Source of the DNA: Pampus argenteus
Taxonomy: Eukaryota > Chordata > Actinopteri > Scombriformes > Stromateidae
Direction: 5' to 3'
Assembly (NCBI GenBank): GCA_036937835.1
Contig: CM072877.1
Span: 13,942,001-14,006,000, forward strand
Length of the DNA: 64,000 nucleotides
Part shown: piece after piece, positions 1 through 12,656 of the stretch
Position numbering within the stretch: position 1 is the first letter of the stretch
How the letters are laid out: the number at the start of each line of letters is the position of its first letter
Program-made: the position numbers and the translations under genes
Notes under the pieces: model-generated
What the model was told of the DNA's origin: nothing
Database searches by the model: none
What the model saw: the letters and a program-made list of their open reading frames with translations, nothing else

Positions 1-111
1 TCCTTCTGTCTCTTATTTCTAGCTGCACCTGCTCTCCTCTCTCTCCTCCCAAATCACTGGCACAGATGAGAGCCATATACAAGTCAATTTAGAAAAAAAG
101 TGTGTGTGTTT

Positions 112-136
112 GGGGGGGAGGTGTGGGGTGGGGGGG
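112..136 (+). repeat. G-rich tract with G-quadruplex pattern
   Basis: Runs of seven, four and seven G separated by short loops fit four G3 tracts with loops of 1-7 bases on the plus strand. This is the template strand of astn2, so the RNA would carry the C-rich version. Confidence 0.6.
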
Positions 137-1695
137 TTCAAGTGCATATGTTTATCTGGGTTTGTGACTGTGTAACTGATATTGAGCGGTACTTATCTAA
201 ACATTGTCTGAGGTAATTGGCTCTTGTGCTGTTTAGAGGGAAAGCCCGTGTAGAAATCTCATCCCTACACCGCGGCACTGATCAGACACATTAAACCATA
301 GACACTACATCTTAACTACACTGTCAGCTCATTATCTACAATCTCAAGACTTATCTCAACTACCATACAGATAGATGGTGCTTTTCAACAGTGGTTTATA
401 TCGGGAAAGCACATCTACCACCTTTTTTTTTTTTGTCAAATTTTCCTTTACAGTGTTAAGTAATTCTAACCTGTGTACTAAATATGAGGTTAACATATCT
501 ACAAGGAGCCAACGATTGTAATACACGATACACTTTGGCATTCAGAAATCAAATTTTATGAACAGAAATTGAATTATTTGTGCAACCATATGTTTCAGAG
601 ATAAATAAACCACCTGGCTTCGAACAGTTCGCCTAACTTTAAGTACTTTCAGGATGCTCTTTTTCACTCGTTTAGAAGCTGCCTTTGCGGACTGATGCAA
701 GCACCTACAAAGACTCCGCCTAATTCCTTGAGGAAATTAGTATTGAATATACATATAAATCCTTGGTGCCAAGCTTACAAAGGATTTATTCTGATTAGCA
801 GAGTTTCTCTTCTGGTTCAGCTGCTAATTGAGAAAGAGCAACCTTCTTAGGTCAAAGCTGAAAAAGGAAGTATAGCTCTTTAAAACTAAAAATATAATAA
901 CATTCATGCATTCATTTGCATGTGACGCCTTAAAAGACACGCTGCTAAGGTGAGTTGCCATGTCCCAGCAATATTATTGCTAATAACATGGATGACAATG
1001 AGACAGAAAAATAGGAACTTTTGCATATTCCATATTCAGAAAATATAAGACCCTGATTTGACCAATTACAGTTTGTAATGTATAACAAACTTATGTTTAT
1101 GTTAAAGTTTGAGTTAAGGTTAGGCAACCTCAACCTCAGCAGCCAGAATGAGCAAAAAATGTTTTATTAAAAACAAACAAACAAAAGAAAATACCAAAAA
1201 CACCATTACTTATAGAATTATATTTAGTAGATGGGAGTTGGCAATTGTGAACCAAGGGTGCTGGAGTAAAATGTATTTCCTCATCTGCATGTGATCAGTC
1301 ATGTTCTGGTTATGAAAGCCTGTCAAATGATCCATGACTGAACTGCAAACTTACCACACATATAGAATAACACTGATATGCAAATGTGTGTGAAATCAAA
1401 GAGTCTGCACTCTCTGCTATAATGAACAAATGGATAACTAAATGGTAGGAAAATGAGAAAGGGCGCTCTGAACCACTAGAGGCTGCTCTTTCTCTGTGCC
1501 AAAGGAAAGAGGCTGATGGCAATCAGGATTAGTCCATGAACAGCAGTGTTTCTGTGTGTTTCTGTTACTTTCTGTGCAGACTGCAGGGTGCTCTTATTCC
1601 TGCTCTGTTGGACTCTAAGGAAAAAGTTTATTTGGTGTGTGGGACACACATTATAATTGCATTACACAGTAATGACACCAACAAATATCTAGCTA

Positions 1696-1697
<2 letters not shown>

Positions 1698-1734
<37 letters not shown>
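1698..1734. repeat. (GT)n microsatellite
   Basis: Eighteen uninterrupted GT units. Confidence 0.97.
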
Positions 1735-1735
<1 letters not shown>

Positions 1736-1930
1736 CAGATATGCAGAATATGAAGGGTCAGGTTGGACACACAGCTGGAGTTCAGAGGTTAGCTGGAGGC
1801 AGAAGAGGAAGCTTTCAGAATCTGTCAGAAAGGAAGTGATTACAGTTCTGACTGAGGTGAAAAATATTACTTCTCCCACTGGCATCCCAGTGGGAGAAAA
1901 ATCCCAACGTGAAAAGGGGTTGAAAAGTTA

Positions 1931-2198
1931 GGACATGCAGAACGATGGCCAGTTTGCCACAGAGGGAGGGACAGTAAGGCAATAGCTCATCAGACTGTTG
2001 GGTTGAATCATGATCTGGAGATATGAGGGTTGCCGTGCCCTTGGTAGCCTCCTCGGCTTACCACAGTGTTTTGAATTGCGCGTGAACAGCCACTGGGTGC
2101 CAGTGCAGTGTAGATAGGAGGGGGGTTGTGTTGGAGAATTTATTGAGGCTAAAGACAAGCAGGGCTGCAGCACTTTGGATAAACTGAAGGGGCGGATG
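1931..2198 (-). mobile_element. L2-like LINE relic, reverse transcriptase C-terminal end
   Basis: Read on the minus strand, 2198-2061 gives HPPLQFIQSAAALLVFSLNK then FSNTTPLLSTLHWHPVAVHA and QFKTL. This follows the well-known fish L2/CR1-clade pattern LQ.IQNAAARL...K..H.TPLL..LHWLPV..R..FKTL. The frame breaks there, and the pattern continues in another frame at 2059-1931 (RQPSYLQIMIQP, then VPPSVANWPS). It is a truncated, frameshifted and inactive copy inside the intron, in the same orientation as astn2. Confidence 0.8.
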
Positions 2199-2930
2199 CA
2201 AGAAGACCAGGATATTTACGCTTTTGTCATGTGACTGGAAGTAGAAGAAAACAACTAATAGAAAAAAAAAATAGTATATGAAAAACACTGCAAAAATGAT
2301 GACTTCCTAATCCCCATGATACAATGCTACATCTCTTGAAATGTAAAGAAACCATTGCTATACCAAGGGTTTAATCATTTTAAAGATAAGAAGACATAGT
2401 GTAGCTGCAGGAAGATAATGCCAATTATGCGCGTTCACGGGGTGTGTATACATCAGCGGTCTCCCTCCAACATCCAGAGCCAGAAAACAACCGACAGAAA
2501 ATTTGACATCCAGCATGATGCAGCATGTTTGTAATTTCTATGGCTGCCACACTGTTTGGTTTCAACCCTAAATGAGATAATTACACAGGGTCTGAGAGAG
2601 AAGCATGCAACAAAAGGCAGCACAGACAAACGGGGGAAAAAAAAGGCCTTATTCAAAACTGTTGTCTCTGCCCCACAAAATATACACAGTATAAAAAAAT
2701 GGCCACTGCATGAATATTTTCATTTTAGTTAATGTTACTCATCATCATACAAAAGCCAACTGGCAGTGTCAATTACACAGGCTTTTCCCTGTTTATCTTT
2801 TATTTTATTATTTGTATTCTTATTTATTTTATATTTGGGTGCTATTCAGGTAAACTAAAGGAGACAATTTCAAACTTAAGACATTTATATTGATTATAGC
2901 TGAATGATATTTACACACCATTTAATATGT

Positions 2931-2982
2931 CCTATCCTATCCTATCATCAATCAATCTAACTGTCTCTCTCTCTCTCTCTCT
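2931..2982. repeat. (CCTAT)3 followed by (TC)n
   Basis: Three CCTAT units at 2931-2945, then a TC repeat at 2964-2982. Confidence 0.85.
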
Positions 2983-3785
2983 GTTGTTTCACTACCATTG
3001 CTTTGATAATGTTGACACACTTGACCTTGAGAGCCATTCACCAAGTTTCTGGACTGCGCAATAAAAGATTTATGAAGGCTGCGGTGTTTAGCTGTTCCAA
3101 TTGCATGTAATATGTTTAATAGCTGTAATATCTGTGATTTTAATAAATGCTTGTTGCAAGAGGGGGCCTGAGAACTGAGTCATAACAAAGACGAATCGCC
3201 CAGTGTCTCCCCGGACACAGGCAACCAGATGAAGAATTAAAGAGTTATTAAAGGACAGCATCTGAAAACAGGCGACTTTGTAGCTAATAAAATAATCAGA
3301 CATATTTATTGTGAGACTCGTGTTGCAATATCTTAATATAGCAGCAGCTACAGGACGGTTGACAGATGATTCCACTGAGTGGAGGAGATCCGGTGACTTT
3401 TCATGGCCAATATTGGCTTGGAAGGTGATGCTGTCAATACAACAGCCTCTGTTGGGGAGTGAGGGATCGTGTGCATATGTGCTTGTGTACATATGCATAT
3501 ACATAAGGCTGTGAATATTCTCATTTGCATATACATATAGGTTTCAGCATAAACAATTGGCAAATTTATAAGTATAGCACAATCAAAATCAGTGGTCATT
3601 AAACTGGTTTCACCTAAAATCTTATTCATGACAGAAACGGTTTTAGATTATTATGTAAAATATGTCGTCATGCAGTGATGCAAATATGTGTTAAGTACAA
3701 TAATATAAAAAGGTACTACACATGGTTCTTTTACAATATTATAATACTGTTTTTGTCACTCTCTCCCCTTTAGACACACTTGTGT

Positions 3786-3820
3786 ACACACACACACACA
3801 AACACACACACGCACACGCA
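3786..3820. repeat. Imperfect (CA)n microsatellite
   Basis: CA units with AA and CG interruptions. Confidence 0.9.
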
Positions 3821-4136
3821 AAACTATTCCCCTGGGCTGTACATACAATTTAAATACAACGTGAGTGTGCATAGACATTTTTTTTTTGTACCTTGATATC
3901 TCTGTTGGCCTGCCTTAGGAAATTGTGCAAATGAACTCTATTGGCCAGGATGCATTACCATAGAGATGGAGGTTGGTAATGCAGAGTGAGGAGGACATGC
4001 AGGCCAGTTAGCTGTGGAACTGATTAGAGCTTTTCTACTTTTTATTATTCCACTTGCACTTTCTCACTTTCCCTAAACTCTCCATTTATATTTGTGTCTA
4101 TCCATCCTAACAAACTCCTTTTCCTACTCTCATTCA

Positions 4137-4198
4137 CTCACGTCAGCACACACACACACACACACACTCACGTCAGCACACACACACACACACACACC
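4137..4198. repeat. Duplicated CA-microsatellite unit
   Basis: A unit of about 30 bases (ctcacgtcag followed by (CA)n) occurs twice in tandem. Confidence 0.9.
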
Positions 4199-6265
4199 AC
4201 AGTGTTACGAGGAACCCTATAACGAGCAGCTAAAATTTCAGTTCCTGACAGGACAGAATCTCATGCCATAACCCTGAAGGCAGAGCAACCCTTTCGAACT
4301 TTTGAGGACAACAGGAATAAAAGGGGGATTTGTATCTTTTCTTTGCACAGAGGCAAATCTGTTTGACCGTCTTCTATTTTAACAACAAGGGATAACTTAA
4401 CAAGCAGCCAAAAAAAACAAAACAAATAATTCATTTTCTGTTTTTTGATAAAGACAATTAATTAAATTAAATTATATTTTCACATTTTACACTTCTAGAA
4501 TGATGATTATGGATTGAGAAATGCATTCATAGCAGAGAGTTTTTGCACATTAAACTAAGCATAAGGATTAAAACTGACCCTAAACTCAACATCGAAGCCC
4601 TTGATCCATGAGTATCTTTAATGCTTATATCAAGGCCTGGTTTAGTCCCTGCCATTCTCATACAGAAAATATACACAGGACATTTATCATCACAATTTTT
4701 CCTTGTCTTGTATTTGATCAGCTGTAATACGCCATGACAGCAAGTCACTCTTTCTAATTTTTTAATTTTTTTTTGTATTTTTGACTTTTTACGGTGTAAT
4801 TACAGAGCAATATGACGGTCATTAAAGCGTGATTAAATGTTATTATGTTATCTTGTATTTTGTCTCTCAATGTGATATGTCTGACTCTGAAAGTCATATC
4901 ACAGAAGTTGAATTGTAATTGTAATTAAAAAAATAAATAAATAAATCTTCACAGTATGGCCTTTGCAGAGGTGAGTGTTTGTGAATATTTAACGTTGTGA
5001 ACTTCATATAGTTAAATAAAACAGAGAAAATGGCTTTGGAACTGCCATCTATTTATGAATAATTTATGAATGGTAAATCTTGGGAAAGCAGAGTAAAGTG
5101 ACATGAAGAGAAGGATGGAGAAGCGGAAGAGTTAAGACAGATAGTAGTCCCGAGGGGATAGAAAATTACGAATGCTGCCGTCCTGCAGTTCACTACTACA
5201 GCAATAGTTCATTAATCAGTATTGAACACCTCTAGCTACTTATTCAGGTTTTTTATTCAGTAAAGTGGGAAGGCAGCTGAAGCAATTTCTTTGGAGGACC
5301 AGCAATGTTAGGTACCCCTCTGTGAGACAACTTCATCACATTCTGAGTTCTGAGTTTAATGTTTTATGCTGCATATTGTCATTTTTCACCCTCAACCCTA
5401 CTATTGATTTCACTGGCTGCTGCACATGGAAGTGATTTTATCATCCTAGCATGGCTGCACAACGGCATCATGAGCTAAGCCAATTAAATACACTAAATTA
5501 TTGTTGGTTGCTCCGAAAGTATCATCCATGTGGAATAGAAATTTTCAAGTTCACAAGGTAAAGGTTTCAGAGAGAGCCTTGAAAGTAACTTTACAAAAAA
5601 AAATATGCACAAGATAAATTAAGTATGCAGTCTGATTTACTGTGCAATTACAAAGTCTCTGAGTGGATGAGAGAAGAGGCTGTTAAATCAATAAAAAATA
5701 TACTTTCATTTTAATGATGAATTAGCTCTTTAGTTGAACAAGACTATGCAAAACTACTTCAGCTGAACCACAGGTAGCACGACTGTCTGTCCGTGAATGG
5801 TTTTTCAACATCTTCCCAGAATAATTAACTCTCTATTAAAAAGTCAGTGAAATGTACTGCATTGGGAAATGTGTCCTAAACCCATATTTGCTGCTCATAC
5901 AGCAGATAGTAAAAAAGTGCTGAGTGCACTAAAAAAAACGGCCCTTACTGATTGGGATGTAATTCTAAACATTTTCAAATTCATACTTCTCCTGTGTCCA
6001 CAGTAGTGGAAGATACTATTAAAAAACAGTCTGGGAAACACTATACTGGTCGCTCCTAATGACAGGAGTTGGAAAAAACTTCACTCTCTGCTCCGGACAC
6101 CATTACTCCATTATATCTCGTGGGGCTGAATGTTGTATATTGGACCTGTAAGTGTACAATACATAGCAGATTTTAAATGATCATGAATAGTAATTCAGAC
6201 AGGTGTAACATTCCAATAAGATACTTTCTGGAGCCTGGAAATCTCCTGAACAGGATGACTGAGCA

Positions 6266-6293
6266 CATACACACACACACACACACATACACA
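6266..6293. repeat. (CA)n microsatellite
   Basis: CA units with one TA interruption. Confidence 0.9.
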
Positions 6294-9200
6294 AAGTTAA
6301 ACTAGATTCATTTCCATGCTATCTCTTTAAATTTCCATTTGTGGAGAGAGTAATTGCCAAAATTGTGTCAAACCATATATGCTACATGTACTTGGTTGCG
6401 TAATTATGAATAAAATGCATAATCAAACACAAAAAATGGTGAAATGAGTTTCGGTGTGAAGACTCAATGTTTTTGAGTTGCATATCGCTTGCACCAGGGT
6501 CTACATGCTTACTTAATAACTTCTGTGTTTAACTAATGGCTCACAATTCAGCATGCTTAATAAGTCTCATTTGCTACACTATTTTCTTTTATGGTGCTTC
6601 ACTCTTTAACTTTTGCTTGGCTTTGCACTTTGGATTTAGCCTTTTCTCTTTCCATATATTCTGTTATTCATTTTCCTTCTTAACTTTTATCACTGCTTCT
6701 ATGAATTCAGCTCTCTCTTTCTCTCTCTCTCCAGTCAAACAGCTGGAAGTCAGCTGTAAGCCTCTCTGACATTAACTGATATTCTAGTCTATTACGTCCT
6801 GCCTTGCCATGGGAGTTATGAAGCAGAGAGTGACTGCCCTAGGAATGATCACACTTGCATATGCCGGTGGTCTGACTCACACAAGCAAACACATACCCAC
6901 ACAAAGGTAAACACAAACCCACACAGACTTATGAGCACACACATGCAAAGCCTCTGCAATCTCCCAAACTTGCTCACATTATGTCTTCGAAGTCACAGAG
7001 GAGTCACTGAGGCTTTAAGGACCTCCACTTACACATGCATCACTTTTGTGAAATTTCTTTCTCTAAAGGTGTCTGTTCGAGGAAGAGGAAGTCAGCTACC
7101 GCAACGTGTGAAGATTGCACTTAACATATGTGAACACCACACCTGTTAATGAATTAATCAAACATGCAGAGCTAATGATTGTACATGTTACATGTGTCAT
7201 GAAGAGTGCTGAAGAAGTCAGCACTCAATCAAAATCAAAACCTTTGTCAGTACCTGTGCATATGTACATGAATAGGTATATTAAAGGGCTACTCCAGAAA
7301 TTTACTTTTACTTCTATACAGTTTGAAAATAATTAGGATCCAAAATAAAGAATCAAGCTGGGTGACATTATACAACAGTGTCTATTCAAAGTTTTTATAT
7401 GAACTGTTTTGAAACATAGAACAAAACATAGAAAACGCACATAAATCTGCTTGAATTCATAAATCTGCCCCACACACGTATGAATGCAGGAAGGAATAAA
7501 ACAAAATTACATTCTATGTCTGGAGTTTACAAAAAGAAAGAGCAAGCAGACCACTTATTTTAGGAAGAGAATTAAGAAGTTTCTCATCAACCTTGAGCAG
7601 CTTAACCCTTCATCCTTACTGTCTCATGGCTACTCATTATGTGGGAAGAAATTGCCTTATAATGTTTGTTGACTTAACTCCCCAGTAGCAGCTACCATGT
7701 GTGCACCAAGGAGATAATTACTGAAAATTACAGAGGAACATGGAAATGTGGCTGTGTTTGTGCCTATGAGCCTTGTGGGCTGCCAGATTTACAAATTATT
7801 ATTCATGTTGTGCCGTTGTTTTAGTTTGAGAGGTGAGCGGTGATGAGGAGTTAGTGTAGTGTGCCTATCAAAAGCAGTTGTGTTTCTTTTCTTCCCTAAT
7901 GTATCCCTTCATTTTTGTAAATGGCACAATAGCAGGTGAAACTTTTTTTTTTTTTTCTTCTCCTGCTCTACCACTACTTCTCATTTGTTATAACCCGAAC
8001 TTCTAATAAACGTTCACAGCGGTTCTTTCTGTGTTGGAGACAAGGAAAACACTGGACAGATTGTGCGTCCATAACAAAATGAACACATGAGCTTGATTCA
8101 AACAGGACTCTTTTCTCTGGGAGTATGATATTATTTAATTATATTTCCAATAGCCCATCTAGCATTGAAGACAATGTTGTTGTTTTTTTCATTCAGATTT
8201 TAATTCCATCTATGTCAATATGTCCAATACCTGAGTAGATACAGAAAGCTCACTATCAGCTATGATCATGTGGTGATTATTATGAGACAGCATATACGAT
8301 GGGCGTGATGGTTTTACTGGAAATCTGTAGTTCATAGAAGATAATCTGTGTATGTATATATATCAAAGTTGTGTATATATACACATGTAAAGTATATGCA
8401 CTTTCCATCATGCTTCTGCTTATTAGGTAGTTGTGCATCATGCTGCTTGCTGCCAGGGTTTGTGTTCTTTCTCTTACTGTAGGGGGTCTTTTAGGGTTGA
8501 GCACACTTTGGATCAGATCTAATTATCATTCGGCCTTTTCAAATCATTTTGTTTTTCCTTTTTGGATTGGTTATCTTTCTTTTTTTTTTTGAAAATGTAT
8601 TGATGCACATCATATCCAGGTGGGTTTTCCAAGGTTCAACTGTACCTGACCTGGATCGAACCAGCATTTTGTTTATCCGCTGCATGCTATTTTTCCCTGC
8701 TCTCAATTTGGCTTACGTGTTCCTGTGTGTGTGTCAGATGTTCATGTGAAAGGGCCAACAATGTTGTTTTTACCACTGATGGGCGGTCATTATCACTGTC
8801 TCACCACATATATGGACACAAAGGACTAAATCACATTTGGAATTCAAATAAAAAAAAGATATGAGACTAAGAGAAACAAGTATTTTTCTTCAGACTGATT
8901 AGATAATTGGATGGTGAACCTGATATGTGTCTAAATATCTAAAGGATAGAAAGTGCTGTCAAAAGGAAAAGTCTGTAATTAGCTTGTATTCACTCGCACT
9001 TCACTGGAAGAATGTTTAAAAATGAAAATTAGATAACTACATATACATTCTCTGGGCTGATTCTCATATTTTATACTATAAGTCAAAGTGACATTGCACA
9101 ATGTAATTGAATTGTTCTCAGCCATAACATTCATATTAACACATGTAACTTTATCGTCCAAATGCATGGTTGCATGACATTAATTTATTCTGTAATTTCA

Positions 9201-12200
9201 CAACAGCAATTTACAAAATTCATTTCCCTGACCCGCTTCAAGAGGCTGCACAAATCAATTTTAAATCAAAACATATGCGGTCATAAATCACAGAAAATGT
9301 TTAATATTATGACACAAAGTGTAATGCTATGACTTAAGTCATGTAATTCATCTCAATCATCTAATATTTCACTTTGAGCTAAGTGATACAAAGGGAAACT
9401 GGTGATGTGAGACAGAGGGAATCAGTAGACAGTGGAGGTGAGGTAAAAAAAAAAAGGGACTGTGGGATAATGTGTGATATCTGCATATCAAAGACGGCAT
9501 GAACATGAAAATTAGGTGAACAAAAACCTACATTTACATATTGCTATAAATACAGAGAGTGTACTGTTTGTACTGAGTATGAAGTAAATCTTATGGGAGC
9601 GAGTCATTTAAGAGACAAAGCTTTTGCTTTGTCAAAAAAAAAACGCAGTGGATTTGATAAGCAGAATAAATGCTTTGACATGCAGTAATACATGTGTTCA
9701 ATTAGAGGCAGGGCGGGGCCAAGTATTATACTCCTGTGTGCTTAACTTGTCTGGTTAGATTTACATTGATGAATAGCTCAAAAAACAATGTCGCTTTCAA
9801 AATGTTAACTGAAACAAATGAATTTGATCAAGCCCATAATACAAAGATGGCGCTGCAATAGTGAGACAACAAAATACTTACTACATGGTGAACAATAAAC
9901 AAAGCCCCGCCCCCCCAATTTAGTGCACAGTTCAATTATGGATTTAGAGTAACTTTTTTTCTTCTTCTTTCCTTCCATCCTTTCTTTTGACTGTCCTGTC
10001 TAACAATCGCTGAACTGCGTACGGTAGGTCGGTTTGCAAAAATTCATGCTTGGTTTCAGACACATTCTGAACATAGAGAAATGCGTGTTATTTATCCAAA
10101 AAGGCACATCAGCCTGGAAGTGCACTTTGCCTCTCATCTGCATGTAATCAGCGAAGTGTGCCTCTGACTGCGGGGAGCATGATAAGTGCCGCTGAGTGTG
10201 CGTCTTGCAATTAGCATGGAAATTTCTCTAGCTCCTAGGAGAAGGCGCAAATTGTGCAGGTGTAATAAAATGTTGGTTGAAGGTTGAGTTGGAAAAGAGA
10301 AAATTTAGTCGAGTCTCGCGGCAAAGTGCAAGTGCATCCAAAAAGCATATACAAGCTGCACCGATTTAGTTTTACTTAGACAGATAAATAATTACAATAT
10401 CTTACCATTCCACCAGCAAGCAGCGTACTTTAAGTTTTGATATGTATCACTGGGTAGCAATCTGTCATGACGAAAAAGAAAACAGTAGCCTCTGGCTAGT
10501 AAGGAAACATTATTCAGCATCACCGTGCTCATGGTTTGAAATGTGAATCTTGCAGCAGCAGCAGAAGAATAAAGTGAATTTAATGTGATTCAAAGCTAGA
10601 TGTTACTAAAGTGTTTCTGAGCATCAGTGGTGACACATTCACTGAAAGTGCTGGAAATAGGAGACGACTGCGTCAACAACAGTGTCAGCAACTAAATGCA
10701 CTTATTGTATGACTTTTCCATCTGTTTTACTGGCTGGCGTATTCTTATTTTTCTGGACAACTATTTAGGCATTTTATTTCCACATAATAGACTAACCATT
10801 ACTGGTTTTGTCAGCGGAACATGTTTTCTTTGTGTTCAAAACAGTACCAGCCAAAACATATCTGTCAACAAATACTCCATGTACTTCCCCCCTCATATAA
10901 AGATCTTCTATTGCTCGTTTCAGGCTGCCAAGGTGTTTGACGAGTTTAAACCTGTCGTGTGTGTAACTCTACTGGAGCCCAGGCTTGAGTGTAAATCCCC
11001 TTACTGGGCATAGTTTGATGTAACCCAGTGTGTAGAGCTGGAGTCTAGAGGCAGAAAACCCACTGTGCTTTCCACTGCTTGAGGGCAAATGGATCAAGAC
11101 TGTCTGTTTAGCCTGGTTTTAAAATCCTCAATCTGTACCGTTGTTCTGTCTTTCAAACTGTGACTGTTTGGTGTATTAGAGATAGTTCCCAAATTGGTTT
11201 AGCTCCTTGAATCTTTGGGAAACATTAGACTCTATTTCTCATATTAATGTGCATACAAAAACTCCTTGGAAGGGTAGCCCATTTAACCTATAGCTCTTAA
11301 GGTAAGGTTAGTTATCCGTCTTTCAATACTGGCTCTAGTTCATTTCAGTCATAGCTCCAAAGTGTACCCAGCTCGTACTGTGTGGGTCCTCAATATATAC
11401 ACTCACGCAAAGCAATGTGACCTTTACCACCCCCTGTGCTGTATACTCTGCTAAATTGTAAAAAATCTTTGTTCGTTAGCCATCTTTTAAAAAAAAATAA
11501 ATAAAAAACTTGCTCCATATTAATATATACAATACCAATAAAATTTTGCCCGGACATCAAATGTTTGTGTGTTTCATTTACACAAATGTATATGATAAAG
11601 TTGTATCACATGTACCATGCATGCGGTAGATATCAATATACAAAAATACAAAAGCCTTATCCTGAGAACCTACAGCAGACAGATCATGTGGCTGTGTTTA
11701 ACCAAGCACAACTATCATGACCCATAGGGCAGAACGGATGAAAAGGTTATACCCTTATAAAACTGTGCACGTAGGATGTGTGTATGTGTGAGAGAGAGAG
11801 AGTTAGTGAAGACTGAGAGAATGCAAGATATAGGTTCAGCATGCTTTTCTGTGTGCACTGTATTTGTGCATAGATAGACCCTCACCATCTCTTTGCGATT
11901 ATATGAGCATTTCCCAACAAACAGCATGTGATTTATCAGAGGGAGCCAGGTTTTCAGAGGGATGACAGTTTAGGGAGAACTGCTACGGGATAAGTCTCAA
12001 TCCTAACTCAAGCATCACATCTGTGCAAACACAGATGCAGCACCCCGACGGCAAAAACCCTTGCTACTGATTCTCAGAGCTGCTCCGCCGAGATCTCAAA
12101 CCTTCCTATCGTTCCTACAGCCTAAAACCGATAAAGGGCGGCCATTACGCCTGATAATGTGTCTTTGGAGATGCAGAAAAATGTAAACAGTTAAGATGTG

Positions 12201-12467
12201 AAAAAGACAGGTCTCAAGAGGGAACTGTAAGTGTACTCTACACCAGTGAATGGGAATAATGAATAATGCTTTTCAACTAGAGACAAAAAGGAATAGAAAA
12301 GAGGCCTAATAGAAAAAAGGAAATATTCACAAACTTAAAAGATAAAACACGTTTATAGATGAGACTGAAGAAAAAGGCAAAAGGAATATAGCGTATAACC
12401 ACCACCAATAATAATAATAAAAATGCGTCTGTGTAGGTGTAAACGTGTGTACTTGTACACTAGTTAC

Positions 12468-12656
12468 CGGAAGGTCATTTGGAATATCTGTCCCAGGTTG
12501 ACTTGCTGGCTTTTGTTGTTGTATCCATGTAGCATCTCACCGAACAGGGTGTCATTGAAGCGGACATCCTGCCTTGGGCACTTTGGTCCCTCACAGTTGT
12601 CTGACTGCAGAAGGCAGGAGCGGCCATCCTCTGTCAGTTTGTACTCCTGCACACAC
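12468..12656 (-). CDS. astn2: astn2 exon: end of EGF3, start of MACPF region
   Basis: This 189-base exon encodes CVQEYKLTEDGRSCLLQSDN, then CEGPKCPRQDVRFNDTLFGE and MLHGYNNKSQQVNLGQIFQM with TF and a split Arg. C-x-EYKL..DGRSC closes the third EGF-like module. FNDTLFGEMLHGYNN leads into the MACPF (perforin-like) fold. NDT and NKS are N-glycosylation motifs. Acceptor ttag at 12657-12658, with a long T-run (revealed as A-run 12719-12733) upstream; donor TTCCG|gtaac at 12466-12467. Phase 2 in, phase 2 out. No following exon could be found in 1-12467, so the next intron is longer than 12.4 kb. Confidence 0.95.

Larger units (their letters stand above)
1..12467 (-). other. 3'-most astn2 intron in the window (continues off the edge)
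   Basis: No exon was seen. I looked on the minus strand for the expected continuation of the MACPF domain (after MTFR) and found no matching frame next to splice signals. The stretch holds an L2-like LINE relic (1931-2198), CA/GT microsatellites, poly-T tracts and otherwise ordinary AT-rich sequence. A relatively GC-rich patch without a sustained frame lies at about 10110-10340; it could be a conserved non-coding element but this cannot be judged without alignment. Confidence 0.8.

Noticed and set aside
3088..3504. 138-codon minus-strand frame in the last intron
   Set aside because: No match to the expected MACPF continuation, no splice signals at sensible places, repetitive MYMHMYTSTYAH start from low-complexity DNA.
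10404..10452. Possible minus-strand exon TYQNLKYAACWW between cccag and AATG|gtaag
   Set aside because: Does not resemble the astrotactin sequence expected after MTFR, and the upstream tract is not pyrimidine-rich.
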